Assembly (NCBI RefSeq): GCF_964204645.1
Contig: NC_134025.1
Location: 26,814,001 to 26,878,000, forward strand
DNA: 64,000 nt
Direction of reading: 5' to 3'
Origin: Tubulanus polymorphus
Lineage: Eukaryota > Nemertea > Palaeonemertea > Tubulaniformes > Tubulanidae
Positions 12,401-24,532 of this stretch are shown here, in pieces (positions within the stretch are counted from its first letter, which is position 1; each line of letters opens with the position of its first letter). The notes beneath the pieces are model-generated. The model did not search any database and was not told where the DNA came from. It saw nothing but the letters and a program-made list of their open reading frames with translations. A program made the position numbers and the translations under genes.

Positions 12401-14572
12401 AAACCTTTATCTAAAATCATAAGGAGAACAAATCCTTGATGTCCTGTTTTAGTCAGGTAACAAAAAATATGTCCAAATATGTCATCAAATATCTTCACAC
12501 TTACCAGTAATAACAGCTGTATGATTGTCACCGCACGATACATGCGTTATTTTACAATCAGCGAATGCCCGCACTAATGTAGGCTGCCATATCTGTAAAT
12601 TTTGAGTAGGTCCATGACCCAGTTGTCCCTGAGACCCATCACCGCATGTGTACAGCTTACCCGATTCTGGAAAAAATTGTTCGAAACGTCAATTAATCTC
12701 ATAGAAAATGAAGAATTGGTCAACTATTTCAGCCTAGGATTCGAACTGGTAGTGTAAGCCTACCGGTGATGATAGCAGTATGTGAGCCACCACAGCTAAC
12801 CCATTTCACTTTCTCTTGTAATGACGTTACAAGCTGTGGTGTGGTCGTTTCTACATTATCTTCAATTTCTCCGAGACCGAGTTTACCAGATTCTTTCTCC
12901 CCGAATGTGTAAAGTTTACCGTGAGCTTAAAAGAAAACAAATTCCTTCAATCAATACCAGTCTAATGTTGAATATCTTAATGAATGCTTGTTTTCTTCCT
13001 AACCTGTTACAAAGGCTGTATGATAATATCCACATGATACGCAGATAATATCATCGTCCCAGTCTAACTCTTCAGGTAGCAGACACTCTAAACTGTCATC
13101 ACCTAGACCAAGCTGACCTTCAGAACCACCACCCCATACGTAGAGAATTCCCTCATCTGAAGAAGAATGGAAATATCCTAGAAACATTATTAAGGAGGGA
13201 CGAAACTGCTTGGTGAGATTTTTGTTCGAAAAAATAAAATTGACATAGAAAAACATGTACCGGGTACCAGTAAAATGAAAATTTCTCATCAAAAGATAAA
13301 GATTTGATACTGTTAGTTATAAGATAGTCAAATAGATATATGGAATTGTACAAACCTGTAAGAGCGGCGCTATGATCAGTTCCAGCCGACAGCTGTTTAT
13401 AATTCTGTTGGTCGAATGATCGAATACAAACTGGTACCGACGTATTATTACCATCCTCTTCATCTAAACCGAGTTGACCGTCATTATTCGCTCCACAGCC
13501 GTAAAGATTTCCCGATTCCGTCGACATAATCGTATGGTTTCGACCGCAAGCGACGAGTTTAACCTTTTCATGTTTCAAAGCTGTAATATCATGTTTCAAA
13601 AGCTGATACAGTGAAAAGTCTAGAGCGCGCAGTAAAAATGTGTATGAAACTTACATTTGATACAGCTTGGTTTCGTCTGCAGTTTCGTCGTACCGAGACC
13701 CAACTGACCCCAGTCATTTGATCCAAACATAAATATTCGCCCACTCTCTGAAATAAAACATAAACAGAAACTATTCGATATCTTTGCAAATATCTAAGAT
13801 AAGATGAAATCCATCCTATAGTGAAGGTTATACTACCTGCTATAAGGGCAGTGTGTTCATCTCCGCACGATATCTCTATAACTTTATCATTTCGTATCCA
13901 GAACTTGCTCGGAATATTCTCGGCAAATCGACTTTTTCCGAAAGTGAAAACACCTCCAGTCTCTAAAATATAATTGGCAAATTGACTGAATAGTAATAAC
14001 TTATCGATATACAGTTTAAAAATTCAGACCCAAAATGAAAATTCCACAAAAAATCTTAAAAATAGGAGGCGCCAAAAAACCTTAGAACGTTATTGATGGG
14101 GTTTGGTGGAATTTTGTCTTTTTTAGTAGAAAACTAGATTTTAGAATTGGAACAGTGACAGGATTATTCTGAGGATACTTGACAGACCAACAGTAGCGAG
14201 TTTGTGGCTTGAGGAGTGTTTGCGCTGAGGTGATCTATTAGATTCCACCATAGAAAATCTGACAGGCCACACGAGGTATCCGGTGCCCCGGGCACCATGC
14301 CGATGATACGATTGCCGGTTATGTTGTGGAATGTGGTGGTGTGCCGGACGCACGCCCGACGGAAGGGAAGCGGGAAGGAAAGGTGTTTTTTACCAAACAA
14401 GTATGTATAACGCGTTGTTAAATGGGGACGGTGCATGAATATAGTTTTTTTTCAAAACTCAAATTTAATGTCTACAATTAATCATAAACTACAATGCACT
14501 GCTCGACAAAATAGCGCCGATTCGCGTCGTTTTTCTCGTACCAGGAATGTCATGATCGTCGTCGGCGGCCAT
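9490..14572 (-). CDS. RPGR: RPGR, retinitis pigmentosa GTPase regulator, with prenylated CTIL end
   Basis: Nineteen coding exons: 14542-14572, 13837-13962, 13655-13747, 13356-13580, 13004-13156, 12764-12925, 12505-12666, 12286-12410, 11884-12066, 11662-11800, 11526-11572, 11297-11389, 10813-10983, 10596-10709, 10364-10511, 10124-10219, 9919-10046, 9596-9832 and 9490-9513. They give 818 residues; human RPGR ex1-19 has 815. Residues 10-370 are RCC1 propeller repeats with RPGR-specific blocks (GGVFTFGKSRFAEN, FMFGSNDWGQLGLG, VKLVACGRNHT, VSCGYYHTAFVT, LLYSFGDGRHGKL, VACGGCHM). A Ser/Pro linker follows, then about 300 residues of alternating Lys/Asp and Glu/Asp runs resembling mammalian ORF15. 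The last exon encodes only SKLCTIL; CTIL is the CaaX box of human RPGR, which is geranylgeranylated and bound by PDE6D. The protein acts at the ciliary transition zone. The start has a strong Kozak context (ACAAACATGGCC). Confidence 0.95.
9596..10983 (-). other. ORF15-like Lys/Glu-rich region of RPGR split over six exons
   Basis: Exons 13-18 (10813-10983, 10596-10709, 10364-10511, 10124-10219, 9919-10046, 9596-9832) encode alternating basic KKDKKDKDKK-like and acidic EEEEE/DEDEEE-like blocks. Exons 13, 14 and 18 start and end in phase 0, and exon 16 starts and ends in phase 1, so several can be skipped without a frame change. The opposite strand shows Ser/Phe/Leu-rich open frames that are only shadows of this composition. 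Confidence 0.85.
13963..14541 (-). other. First intron of RPGR
   Basis: It joins the 31-nt first coding exon to exon 2 in phase 1 (…DIP then ETGGVFTFG). Its centre (about 14150-14380) is more GC-rich than the flanks and contains the short palindrome GGTGCCCCGGGCACC at about 14282-14296. No coding signal was found. Confidence 0.7.
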
Positions 14573-14576
14573 GTTT

Positions 14577-14590
14577 GTTACCTCAACAAC
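14577..14590. promoter_or_regulatory. RFX X-box-like site beside the RPGR start
   Basis: GTTACCTCAACAAC matches the X-box consensus GTNRCC-N(0-3)-RGYAAC with one mismatch. It ends five bases upstream of the RPGR ATG, and X-boxes usually lie close to the transcription start of ciliary genes. It could also serve the divergent gene starting at 15331. Confidence 0.45.
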
Positions 14591-15330
14591 CAACCTCAAG
14601 GATCAATCGCAATGAGCAAATCCGTATGTGGGGCGGTCGAACCCTGAATTTGTTGAGTTTTTTCACTATTGGGAAACATTAGAATTTTACCATAATATAT
14701 TCTAATAAGCGGTCCAACTCTGTGTTTTCTTTGGGAACACTGAAAATGTTCCATTCAAGTTATGAATTTGATTGATAAAATTCATTGCATTAATGAATAT
14801 TTCGAATCAGCTGGTCTGGTAGCACTGCTGCCCGCGTTCGGGGCAATAATTATATCAGTTAGTTTCAGTAATTTTGAACCTATCTAACTTAAAGGTCCTT
14901 TCCTTATGGGGGTTGCACATTCTTCTAAAAGCGATGTACTTGCTGGGTAAGTGCCGGTTCGCTAGATTTAGCCAAACCTGCAAACTGCACGACGGCCCCG
15001 GCCAGCCGGGCGGGCCCACTTAAGGAATGCTCAAAATTTCTTTCACGTGACGAGACTTTGAAATAATAAATTTAACTGACAGCGCGTGGGAATCAAAACC
15101 GGCACACTTTTAGATCTCAATTGACAAATGATTTGGAATCTGTTAAATTCTCCCATGGGGCACTGTCATAACTTAGGCCTAGGCTACGTGTATTGCATAG
15201 TTCGAATCGACAAACTAGTAGATCTCTTCTGAAGTGAAAGGCCTCAATACATCATAGGAAGTAAAACTTAATTAAAATTTGATAATTTCGGAGGAACTTT
15301 CTCTTTACGATCATACATACCACGTTTTAA
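14591..15330. other. Divergent promoter region, RPGR and cyclic-nucleotide-binding gene
   Basis: About 740 bases between two divergent genes. It contains a GC-rich patch near 14990-15015 (GGCCCCGGCCAGCCGGGCGG). No exon was found. Confidence 0.5.
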
Positions 15331-18300
15331 ATGACTACCGCTCTTCTTCAAACGTAAGTTTTCTCACAGTGATTTGTATCCTGTGCATTTGAGAATTATT
15401 TTTACGGTAAGAAGATTAGAAATTATTGTGGTGGGAATCTTGGATATTTACTGGTTATCTTTAACATCTAGCTTACCGGTAGAACAAAATGGTCGACGAT
15501 CATCACAGGGGCGCAGGGCTAGTATTTCAAGCCCAGTTACTACTATAGATGAAAAAGAAAAGTCTCAGGTAGATGAATCAAGTGGTTGAAAAAGCTATCG
15601 TTTTCATTTGTAAATCAACAAAAATATTTTTCGTTTTTAATAATCATGAATATATTTTTTAAATCTGATTTAAGAAAGTAATTAACTGTGTATTGGCTTT
15701 GCCGCTCGCTGATGAATTGTCAGATGAACAAATTGATTCGATTGTGGACAGTGCCTTAGTCCAACAGATGTTTATTACAACTGATCTCATCAAATATGGT
15801 ATCGTATTCTTCTCTTCTCACCATATATTACCATAGATTAGGGTTGAAGGCTGTAAAAGTTGATTTTCTTTTTAAAAGGACAAGACGCACCTGGAATATA
15901 TATTCTAGTGGAGGGCCAAGCGTCATTGGTTTCAAACCAAGAAGATATAATGATCACGGATTTAGAACCGGGAGATTTCTTTGGCGAGGTTTCAGTGTTA
16001 TTCGGAGTAAAGGCAACTGCTACAGTCAGGGTTGAAAGCCAGTAAGTTACCATATTCATATTTTGGCGATCTCTGATAGAATATCTTTCAGTCTGACGAG
16101 TCTGGCCTTTTATATCTTTGCGCAGTTCCGTGGTTCTCTTCATTGAAAAACGAGTGATTAAAGATATGGGAAAATTGAAAAAAGGAATGACAATTGCGCA
16201 GTGGTTCATCGATAGAAAATATCTCCCGACAACGAAAGAATTGCAAAAAGACGACATATTTGAAGGAATTCTACTTCACGCACTACAAACGGTAAATGTA
16301 GTTAATTGGGAAATTTGAATTTTCACCGATAAAGATTAATTAACGAAAAATTCCACCGTATTCTCTTTTAGTTACCTTTGTTGAATGGTTGGTGTGAAAC
16401 TTCATTATTGGAATTGATTAAATGTACAGATGGAATCGTGGTATATCCGCCACATTCTCATATTGTATTTAACGGTGATCCGGGCCACGGAATTGTAATT
16501 CTTATCAAGGGAAAGTAGGTACCATATATTAACATTAGGCATTCATCAGAATTTCGTTGAGACGAGGAATATAAGGACATTTAATTGCATGATGATTTCT
16601 GAATTATTCATGATTCAGAATGGAAGCTGATGCCGGTCCAGATCAAGAACCTTGGTATATTTTGGCCAAGAAATACCCTTTCGTTCTATCAGAAGAAGGT
16701 TTGTAACGATTCGTTTTCAAATATAAGTATATATTCATCCAGTTCACCGTGAATGAGGATTTTAATGCTCCTTAGGTCTGTTCACTCAAAGAGACCATAT
16801 AGTAACCGCGAAGGCACGAACCTGCTGCAAAATATTACGAGTGAAAAAAGATGATCTCATCTTCGTAAAAAGCAGAGTAAGACTATATCATTTTTATGAA
16901 AATGCGTCATCATTGATATTTTTGTATCATATTGTATGTTTTTTTTCCGAAAGTTCCCATCAACTGCCAGGACTGCTTGGGATAAATCTGTATCTACCTG
17001 GAAAACGTATCAACAGAATAGAAACCATGAAATATATAGAAAATATATCAAAATACTGCAGCAAGAGGTAATAGCGCCGACCTTGATAACCGTGAAGATT
17101 CGATATCAAATGCTTATGTAGTATAAAGCCTTTTTTACAGTTCATCTTCAAAATGATTCGAGAAAGTGCCGTGTTTCACAATTGCCCAGTTGGATTTGCG
17201 TACCACATTAGTATGAAATGTTCCTTCCACGAGTTCGAAGCAAAAAGTATCTGTCTAACCGAAAAGGAATATGGTAATTAAGGAACAGCGTTTGTAAATG
17301 TCTTAGTTCAACATAAAAACGTTTGTTTGAGGCGGAAAATGACCTTTGAATGTTACTTTACAGAAAACCATGTCTCATTCATGGTGGTCAAAGGCAAAGT
17401 CAGTTTGATGGAAAATCAACGAACTATGGCTCCTGGAGATGTCGGAATCCAGCTCAACTTGAAAGCTAACGCGAGAATTGTTTTCGAAATGGAAGACAGA
17501 GACATGTTTTGTAAGTAAAATAATGTGTAAAGGGTTTTTCATATATGATGATAGAAAATGCTTTATTTTTTCCACACAAAATGTAACAAAACAACTTCAA
17601 CCAAAACATACAAAATTACTATGATTGAGTAACAAGCAATCTAGGGACGACTTTTTATCTCATATATTGGTACATTCACAACTAAATCCTGAGAACTGTT
17701 TATCACATCATTATTTACCTACTTACAAGCTGCGCAGATTATTGTGTAAAAATATGTTCAAAATTCCCCAGTCAATTCTAGTTTAAGAAATGTTTTAACT
17801 GTAGGATCTTCTATGCTGTCTATTTCTTTCAAAGCTCGTTCGACTCCATCCTTGGGATAATATTCCTTCACTTTGTCTACATATTCTATCCATACACAGT
17901 TTGTACATCCGCTCATGCAGCAGTTATCTGGATCAGGGGCGACTGGTGGTGATTTTGGGTTAACGCTGATAACGTCTGAATCAGTTGATTTATGATTTGA
18001 TTTTGAACAGTAAAACCTCGTCCGGTAACTTGAACTACATTCGAAAGTCCCGTGATTATAAGTTTTTCGATGAATCCCAAATGGTTTTCTTCGTAATGAA
18101 GTTGAAGAAGAAAATTGTCTTGTATTGCCAGTCGGTATCTGCAATGACAAGTTCCGATTGAAATAATCTTATTTGTCATTCAATACTTCAAAAAACTCAT
18201 TCAAATTCATTTGAAATGGTTAATATATGTATTAGTAATGTTTATCTTCGCAGACAGAAGTAGTTGGATGCCAAAGAGTGCGCACTGCATAGCTAATTCC

Positions 18301-18507
18301 GAGGTGTTATTGTTCAAAATACAAAAACAAGATATCGATGAACTATTGAAGAAGTATCCGGAAACCGCTATCAAAGAAATTCAACTAGAATACATGTCTG
18401 CAATGGCTAAACAGCTGAAGAAAAGCTTCAATTTCAAACCAAAAGGAAAAGCAAGTTTTGTTAAACCAGCGGCCAAAACGCCTAACACCAATTACAGCAA
18501 TGCATAA
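15331..18507 (+). CDS. Protein with two or three degenerate cyclic-nucleotide-binding folds
   Basis: Twelve coding exons: 15331-15353, 15472-15568, 15675-15798, 15879-16041, 16126-16291, 16372-16514, 16619-16698, 16776-16876, 16954-17067, 17141-17273, 17364-17510 and 18254-18507; 514 residues. Residues about 78-140 form a CNB beta-roll (GIYILVEGQASLV, DLEPGDFFGEVSVLFGVKAT). A second beta-roll lies near 195-300 (VVYPPHSHIVFNGDPGHGIV, then ILRVKKDDLIFV) and a third near 360-475 (FMVVKGKVSLME, VLLFKIQKQDIDELLKKYPE). In the first, the phosphate-binding Pro-Arg is replaced by Val-Lys, and the others lack the GE/RA signature, so cAMP/cGMP binding is doubtful. There is no kinase, channel or membrane segment. 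It could be related to the CNBD1/CNBD2 group, but I cannot assign an orthologue. The basic C-tail is KPKGKASFVKP-like. Confidence 0.82.
17758..18138 (-). CDS. OXLD1: OXLD1-like (oxidoreductase-like domain) gene, nested; first exon not found
   Basis: The exon encodes PDNCCMSGCTNCVWIEYVDK, the defining motif of the oxidoreductase-like domain, followed by a helical end (GVERALKEIDSIEDPTVKTF). The preceding 70 residues are rich in Ser and Arg with few acidic residues, fitting a mitochondrial presequence as in OXLD1. There is no in-frame ATG: the frame opens at an acceptor-like ATTGCAG ending at 18139, so a small upstream exon must exist. One weak candidate ends with ATGAATTTGAATGAG… near 18190-18210 but would leave an intron of only about 48 bases. 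The gene lies entirely within intron 11 of the plus-strand CNB-fold gene. Molecular function is unknown. Confidence 0.8.
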   Translation of the reverse strand: MPTGNTRQFSSSTSLRRKPFGIHRKTYNHGTFECSSSYRTRFYCSKSNHKSTDSDVISVNPKSPPVAPDPDNCCMSGCTNCVWIEYVDKVKEYYPKDGVERALKEIDSIEDPTVKTFLKLELTGEF

Positions 18508-18639
18508 ACAGAAACTGCATCATATTGAGTACTGTAATCAGTTAATATGGAATCAAGCTGAAAATTGCTTTTTGTGTGATAACTTGTAAAATCCTGAGAC
18601 GATCAGAAAATGCAATGCGAAGTTTAGTTAATGAACACA

Positions 18640-18645
18640 TTTATT
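18640..18645 (-). terminator. AATAAA polyadenylation signal of MRPS35
   Basis: TTTATT on the plus strand reads AATAAA on the minus strand, about 44 bases after the MRPS35 stop. Confidence 0.55.
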
Positions 18646-18688
18646 TTGAATAACCAACCTTATGTATAAAACTTGCAGTAGTATATAG

Positions 18689-20946
18689 TCAGGAGAAAGA
18701 TGTGCCGTGCAGTAATTTGACGACGCTGTCTTTATATTCACTCAAAGTTACGATATTTTCGCCCTCGTTGTGTAAATCTGAAGTAGCGGTTTTATATCGT
18801 TGAACTTCATCGCTTTTGATTAATTGTTCCTCCGTGAAATCTACCGGTAATGATTTGATATATCCAGGCAGGCCTTCTTCACTAGTCTGTAAGATAATTC
18901 AAACAACATTGAACAACGTGTGAACTCATTAAACAACTTTTTTTATTTAAGAATAAATTCATGATTCTTTTCTACAAACCTTGGCAGCAATTTGTTTGAT
19001 GTTTTTCGTAAGTTGTACTAATTGTTTACGCGACGCCGCCTGATCCCAGAAATATTTCTCCCAATCGACTTCCTCTTTATCCGCTTCCCATTTCTCAGTT
19101 TTCTACAAAATATTTGAACACAATAACATCAATTAACACACGATGTAAACGAAATTTGAATTTCAGCCATATATTGAGGGCACAATGTACACATACCCAA
19201 GCTTCATGATACAGGGCAGTCAATAGATATTTCACATATTCCTCATTCTGCATTTTGAGTGGGCAACTGAAAATGAAACGTAATCATGAATGATCGAAAT
19301 AGAAAGAATAAGATAACGGAACTGATTTAGCGGCCATTCGCACAGTACATATAGAAACATTTCCATGATTGCATCCAATTTCAAGCATTATGTAAATAGG
19401 GAGTGACCATATTACCCCCTTCTCCTACGGATGTGTTGTGTACATACTATTTGAAAGGTTCCTTATCGGTAAGTAGCTACTTACCGATTGCCTTCTAATG
19501 TTAATGTATCTGTCTTTTTGTCATAGCGTTCCCCAACTAACCGAATCAATTTATCTCGTGCATGATAGTTTAAACGAAGCTTTGACAGTTTTATCTGAAA
19601 AGGTAAAGAAAGGCAGAATCATTAGCATATAAAAGCTCTTTAGGTGAAAATAAAGAAAGATTTAACAATTGACGGACAGACATTCGAAGGTCACAGAGGG
19701 TATCTCTCAATAAATTCAGTTACCTTTAACTCGACTATTCTCGCTCTAGGGTCTCTTATAGACGAAGCTGACCGAAGATAATCGGATGAAATAATTTCAA
19801 CAGGAAAATGTTTCTCACACTTTTTATCAGTTTCCAGTCCCTCAGGCCAATCAGTGCAAAACTCTGAAAACATTCAAACTATTGTTATTATCACTGTTTA
19901 TAAATAAAGCTCATTTCTAACTTAATGAAGTTTGTTAATTCACCTTTGAGTGCAGCGCAATGTTTCTTGATGTGTCCTGGTGTGAGATGGAGAAAGTTGG
20001 GAATTTTCATCAATTCGGCATTTGCATATTTTTCAAGTGGAACCCCTTCATTTTGAGTCATATTCTGTAAAAAAATAGATTGATTGAAAAATATGAATAA
20101 TTTCTTCTTCACCTACAAAAAGGGTCAATTAAAATTTCTTAAAAACACATAAAGAGAGTGCTGGCAAACATACTTTTGAAATGCCTTGACGAACTGGGAA
20201 TGGAATTGCTGACCATTTAAATGTTGATGCTGCAGGCCAAACATTTGTCCAATCTTGATCAATCTTCATAGCGTTAAACCGAGCTGGCGGAACCTGCAAT
20301 TAAACAAGGATTGAAGGTCAATTCCACGGATGATTCTTACATTCTTTATAAAAAATAAAACTAGTAAAGAAGTATAGAAGGATGAAACAAAGTGTTAATT
20401 TACATCACGTCGTCTGATAATTCTTTTCTTCTTCTGAGTTTCTTGAACTAGTCCAGGAATATGCAACTTTCGAAAACCTGGAGGAGAGAACAAAATCAAG
20501 GTATACAGTCAGTCCAAATTGCTCATTATCAAGATTTTTATTATCAGATCCCAGACGGGCTTATCGTTATGTGGTGTTTTTGCAATAGTTTGTGTCCGAC
20601 CAGTGACGTAAAACACATAGAGCAGTCCCAGTGACTGAATGTCGTAACCCTTGACCCTCACATACGGTAGCTAATCAACTCTTCCTTGACCACAAAATAC
20701 TCTCCACTGCATCTGGACAGAAACTTAACCTTATACTACTCGGCGAGCCCAAAAATGCAAACCCGGAAGTATAGTAAAATTTCATTTATTACCTCCATCT
20801 TCTTCCGTAACTTCGATTTCGTTCTCATTTTTGGTATCATCAGTCGCAGATGCAGTTACACCTCTTCGCAGCACATTGAAATTTGTAGATATAAACACTT
20901 GATTCCTCGCCGAAAAGGTAGCAAATATTGAATATTTCCGAATCAT
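18689..20946 (-). CDS. MRPS35: Mitochondrial small ribosomal subunit protein mS35 (MRPS35)
   Basis: Nine coding exons: 20793-20946, 20404-20477, 20174-20293, 19944-20064, 19724-19863, 19485-19594, 19197-19266, 18980-19102 and 18689-18886; 369 residues, longer than human (323). Diagnostic blocks are [91 protein letters not shown] and [12 protein letters not shown]. The N-terminus [16 protein letters not shown] is positively charged with no acidic residues, as expected for mitochondrial import. It is a structural protein of the mitochondrial 28S/37S subunit. It is divergent from the dehydrogenase gene at 21773. Confidence 0.94.
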
Positions 20947-21772
20947 TTTGCAAAAATCGTAAAAACGGAAGTAGATATTTAAGTTGCGACAAGAAAACGG
21001 ACCGTTAAATCGGACTTTAGGTTTCCTGAAAAAACGGTCTTGGATTTTCCGGATACGTGGGCCGGGTACGAGTTCAGTCGCAGTCAACATTGAAACCGTA
21101 GTCACTAGTCACTGTCTATCACTCCGATTACCGGACCACATAGTATTGTGAAATAAGGCAAAAATCTTGAATATCACTAATGAATTCTAATCAAAAAGCT
21201 TTACAATTTCTCCAGGGAATCAAGCGGTCCGGGCCCTGTTGGCGCCCGCGGCCGCCTAGAGAAAAAAAACAAATCAAATGTTTTATATCGTTGTCATGTG
21301 GTAGATATCGTACGATTATAATATTTGTTCAAAGTTTGCAATTGGAATTACCAGGCGCAACCTTAGTGACTTTTTGGCGTAGAGGGGCCAAGAGGAATCA
21401 CCCCTTACGGCGCTGGCCGAATTGGGACCGGGCCGTGTACAGCACTAGGAGACCTCTCAGTTACAGCCCAAGTGGCCTTAGCACGGGTCAAACTTGTGGT
21501 CATCTTGTGTGTACTCGTCGGTAACCAGAATCCAGCATACCAGAATCAATCACGCAACAATTTCCCGCCCACGCAATTTCGGGTAATTCAATCTATCGAC
21601 AGTAATGTAGGCCTCTGCATGTTCTAATTTTCAATGTATTTATTTCGAGCGACGTTTTGTTCCGTAGCTACAGCTATGAATAGCTCGATTGTGGGACACG
21701 CTTCAAAAGAACAGTGCCGTGCATTACATGAGTTCAATTTTTTTTCAATACATGCAGAAAAAAATCGTGAAT
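20947..21772. other. Spacer between MRPS35 and the SDR gene (divergent promoters)
   Basis: It includes a GC-rich patch at 21225-21260 (GGGCCC, GGCGCCCGCGGCCGCC) and a 114-codon open frame at 21180-21524 that resembles no family and has low-complexity Arg/Trp/Pro content. I do not call it a gene. Confidence 0.5.
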
Positions 21773-23161
21773 ATGAATTCTATTTGCGATTTTAGCTTTA
21801 ATATCGTCTTATTTCTGTCGGAATTAATAGTTTTATTTGTAAACTGTACGCGTGAGTTTATCGTTTTTACCATTCGTCGATTTTTTCCGAAACAAAAGAA
21901 AAGTATAGTCGGTGAGATTGCACTGGTAACAGGGGGAGGCCACGGAATCGGGCGCGAATTATGCTACCAAATAGCGATTGAGGGGGCATTTGTTGTCGTC
22001 TGGGATATAGATCAGGTAAGCTTTTATCATACCGCCACAGATCGATACCTGATAATGTCAATGATTTATCTTGATTATTCTTAAAGCTCGGTGCTGAAAA
22101 AACAGTAAATACTATTCGATCACGTGGTGGGAAAGCAAAATATTATTTAGTTGACGTCACTGCGTATGAACAAGTCGTTAGCACTTCAAACCTTGTCCGG
22201 GAGGAAATCGGCGACGTGACTATACTTGTAAATAATGCTGGAATTCTGCATGGTTTGGACATTTTGAATCTAAGCGAGAAACAAATTCGTAAAACGTTCG
22301 ATGTGAACAGTATTGCTTTGTTTTGGGTGGGTTTCAAACTTTGTTCATTTTCTCACTCATCATCTTCATTCTATTTTCTGATTTTTTTGTGGATTTCTAA
22401 TTTTTTCCATACGCGAACTTTAAGACAATAAAAGCATTTTTGCCAAGAATGATTGAGTTGAATCGAGGACATGTAATCAATATATGCTCATTAGCGGCAT
22501 TTTCTGGATTAGCCTATTTATCAGACTATGGGTAAGTTGGAATTACCAAGTAAAATATATTTGGAACAGATTAATCCTATACTTCTTGTAATAAAGATAT
22601 TCTAACAATTTTCCAGATCTTCAAAATTTGCTATTCGTGGACTGCATACATATTTGGAAGAAGAAATACGTCTGCATTTCAAGAGGGATATTAAGTTGTC
22701 GTCTGTATTTCCAGGTTTCACTGACACTGGACTGGTCAAAGGCATGCACTCGCGGTAGGAATATCTTTGGCTTAGACAAAATACCGTCAAGACTTCAGAT
22801 TTCATTGGGCTTTACATGTATCAAATATTTTTGTGTAGATTCGATAGGATCTTGACCACAAAAGAAGTCGCTCAAGTAACCATAGAAGATGTTTTACGGA
22901 ACGAACAATTGATATACGTTCCCAGGCGTATGCGATACATCCTTGGCCCAATTGGGTAAGAATACAGACGAACAGTCATGGAAACTTATTAGTGTATCAT
23001 GCATATACATTCTAGTCAGCAAAATCATTACTTTCCCCCCTTATTTTTTTCATTAAGCACATGTTTATCTTTTCAGATTGATACCGTCGAAAATAGTTTC
23101 ATTGTCTCTAGACTTTTCTGGAAGCCGAATTGATCTACAGACCGATAAAATCGGCAAATGA
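21773..23161 (+). CDS. SDR16C-type short-chain dehydrogenase/reductase
   Basis: Six coding exons: 21773-22015, 22087-22326, 22425-22531, 22617-22754, 22839-22955 and 23077-23161; 309 residues. A hydrophobic N-terminal segment (FNIVLFLSELIVLFVN) should anchor it in the ER or lipid-droplet membrane. The Rossmann motif is TGGGHGIG, with an Asp after beta-2 (VVWDID), NNAG at the active-site scaffold, and the catalytic set Ser (NICSLAAFSG), Tyr and Lys (YGSSK), then FPGFTDTG. The layout fits the 17-beta-HSD11/13, RDH10 and epidermal retinol dehydrogenase group, NAD(P)-dependent oxidation or reduction of retinoids or steroids. Substrate cannot be read from sequence. The ATG at 21773 is chosen because the anchor follows it; ATGs at 21752 and further upstream are in frame. 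Confidence 0.9.
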
Positions 23162-24498
23162 ACAATGACACGATCGGGCAGTTAAAATTATATTCTGCTT
23201 TTAATTTAATTGTCACGTCCTTATGGCTGTAATTATGAATGCATGAACATCAACGTAAAATTACGTATAATACCTGAAACATGATGAATTATGATGGAAA
23301 TTGATCTTTCTCCGTATATATAACACCTAACAAAACAGTTCAGCTTTAGGGCGTGGTGCTTTTAATATTCGAATACACCACTGATATATAAGAACTGCAT
23401 ACATATTCTCTACGTGTGGGTATGCGCATATCTTTTCGTTGAAAGAAATAGATCTGAATCGACCGTAAAGAAAAAACATTTAGGAAGAAAAACCTCAGCA
23501 TTGATTAAATTCAACACGTATTTATTGTAACAAAAAATTTCTATTGATGGTATAATTACACAGTCTAAGTAGATTTATATCAGATTTTAGTGAAATGTTT
23601 TAGAAAATAAGTGGTTAGATATATGAAACATCTCTGTATCGACTTCAAATTAATTTTCCATTTCTTCCGATTCCCTTGCTTATCCCCTCGTCTTTAAAAT
23701 GTTGCCAATTGATTTGAGTGCGACGAAGCGTGATGTGATACTTACTTCATGGAACTGATAGCACAATTAAGAGCAGCCCGGCTGTCGTGAATTCATACAA
23801 ACATGGAATGATCAAGATGAAATACAAAAATATATGTACCAAACATTAAAACATAACTACTTCCTTAGCCATATGTAACTGTCATCTTAGGACATACAAC
23901 AACATGAAACCATTCACCCATGCTCCAGGCACGAGTACCACCAAAGTGAAATCTTACCTGATCTAGAAACAGTATACTCTCCGTGACATATAAATAAAAC
24001 ATATCAAAAACGCAAGAATACACAGAAAAAATGTACTTCACCAAAGGAAAAAGAAAAAGTACTTTATTAAAACTTATGTATTTGATATCATCTATGTTCT
24101 TATCATTTGGTACGTACACATCACACCAGACTTGTTAAAATATTCCAAAATACACCGCTAACCTTAATCGATACTCCTAATTAAAACGATTATTCAACCT
24201 CTAGAAAAAATATACTCACCTGCATCAGGTACTCCCTATTGTCACGAAACAAAAGTAAAATTATTTGCCGTGGTTTTGAAAACGTTAACCTGATGAGAAT
24301 TATCGTCATTTTCGAGTGAATGTAATGTTACACTTAATGTTTTCGACGACATCATATTTTATCAATTTCATGATCAAACAATAAAAGCAAAATGTGCCAC
24401 TTAACATTTCTTCTTCACCATTAAGGATGTTTAGTGACTTGAGCCTCCCGAATAATGTGAAAGTCAATGTAATGTGTGCTTTGTTAAAAAAAACCAGG

Positions 24499-24532
<34 letters not shown>

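Noticed and set aside
12738..12748. Second B-box-like motif (AGTTCGAATCC on the minus strand) in an RPGR intron
   Set aside because: No A-box or cloverleaf; one imperfect motif is expected by chance in a window this long.
14141..14436. Minus-strand frames of 70-90 codons in the first RPGR intron
   Set aside because: They overlap in different frames and no splice path adds them to RPGR without breaking the match to its conserved start.
21180..21524. 114-codon frame upstream of the SDR gene
   Set aside because: Low-complexity Arg/Pro/Trp content from a GC-rich patch; no conserved motif.
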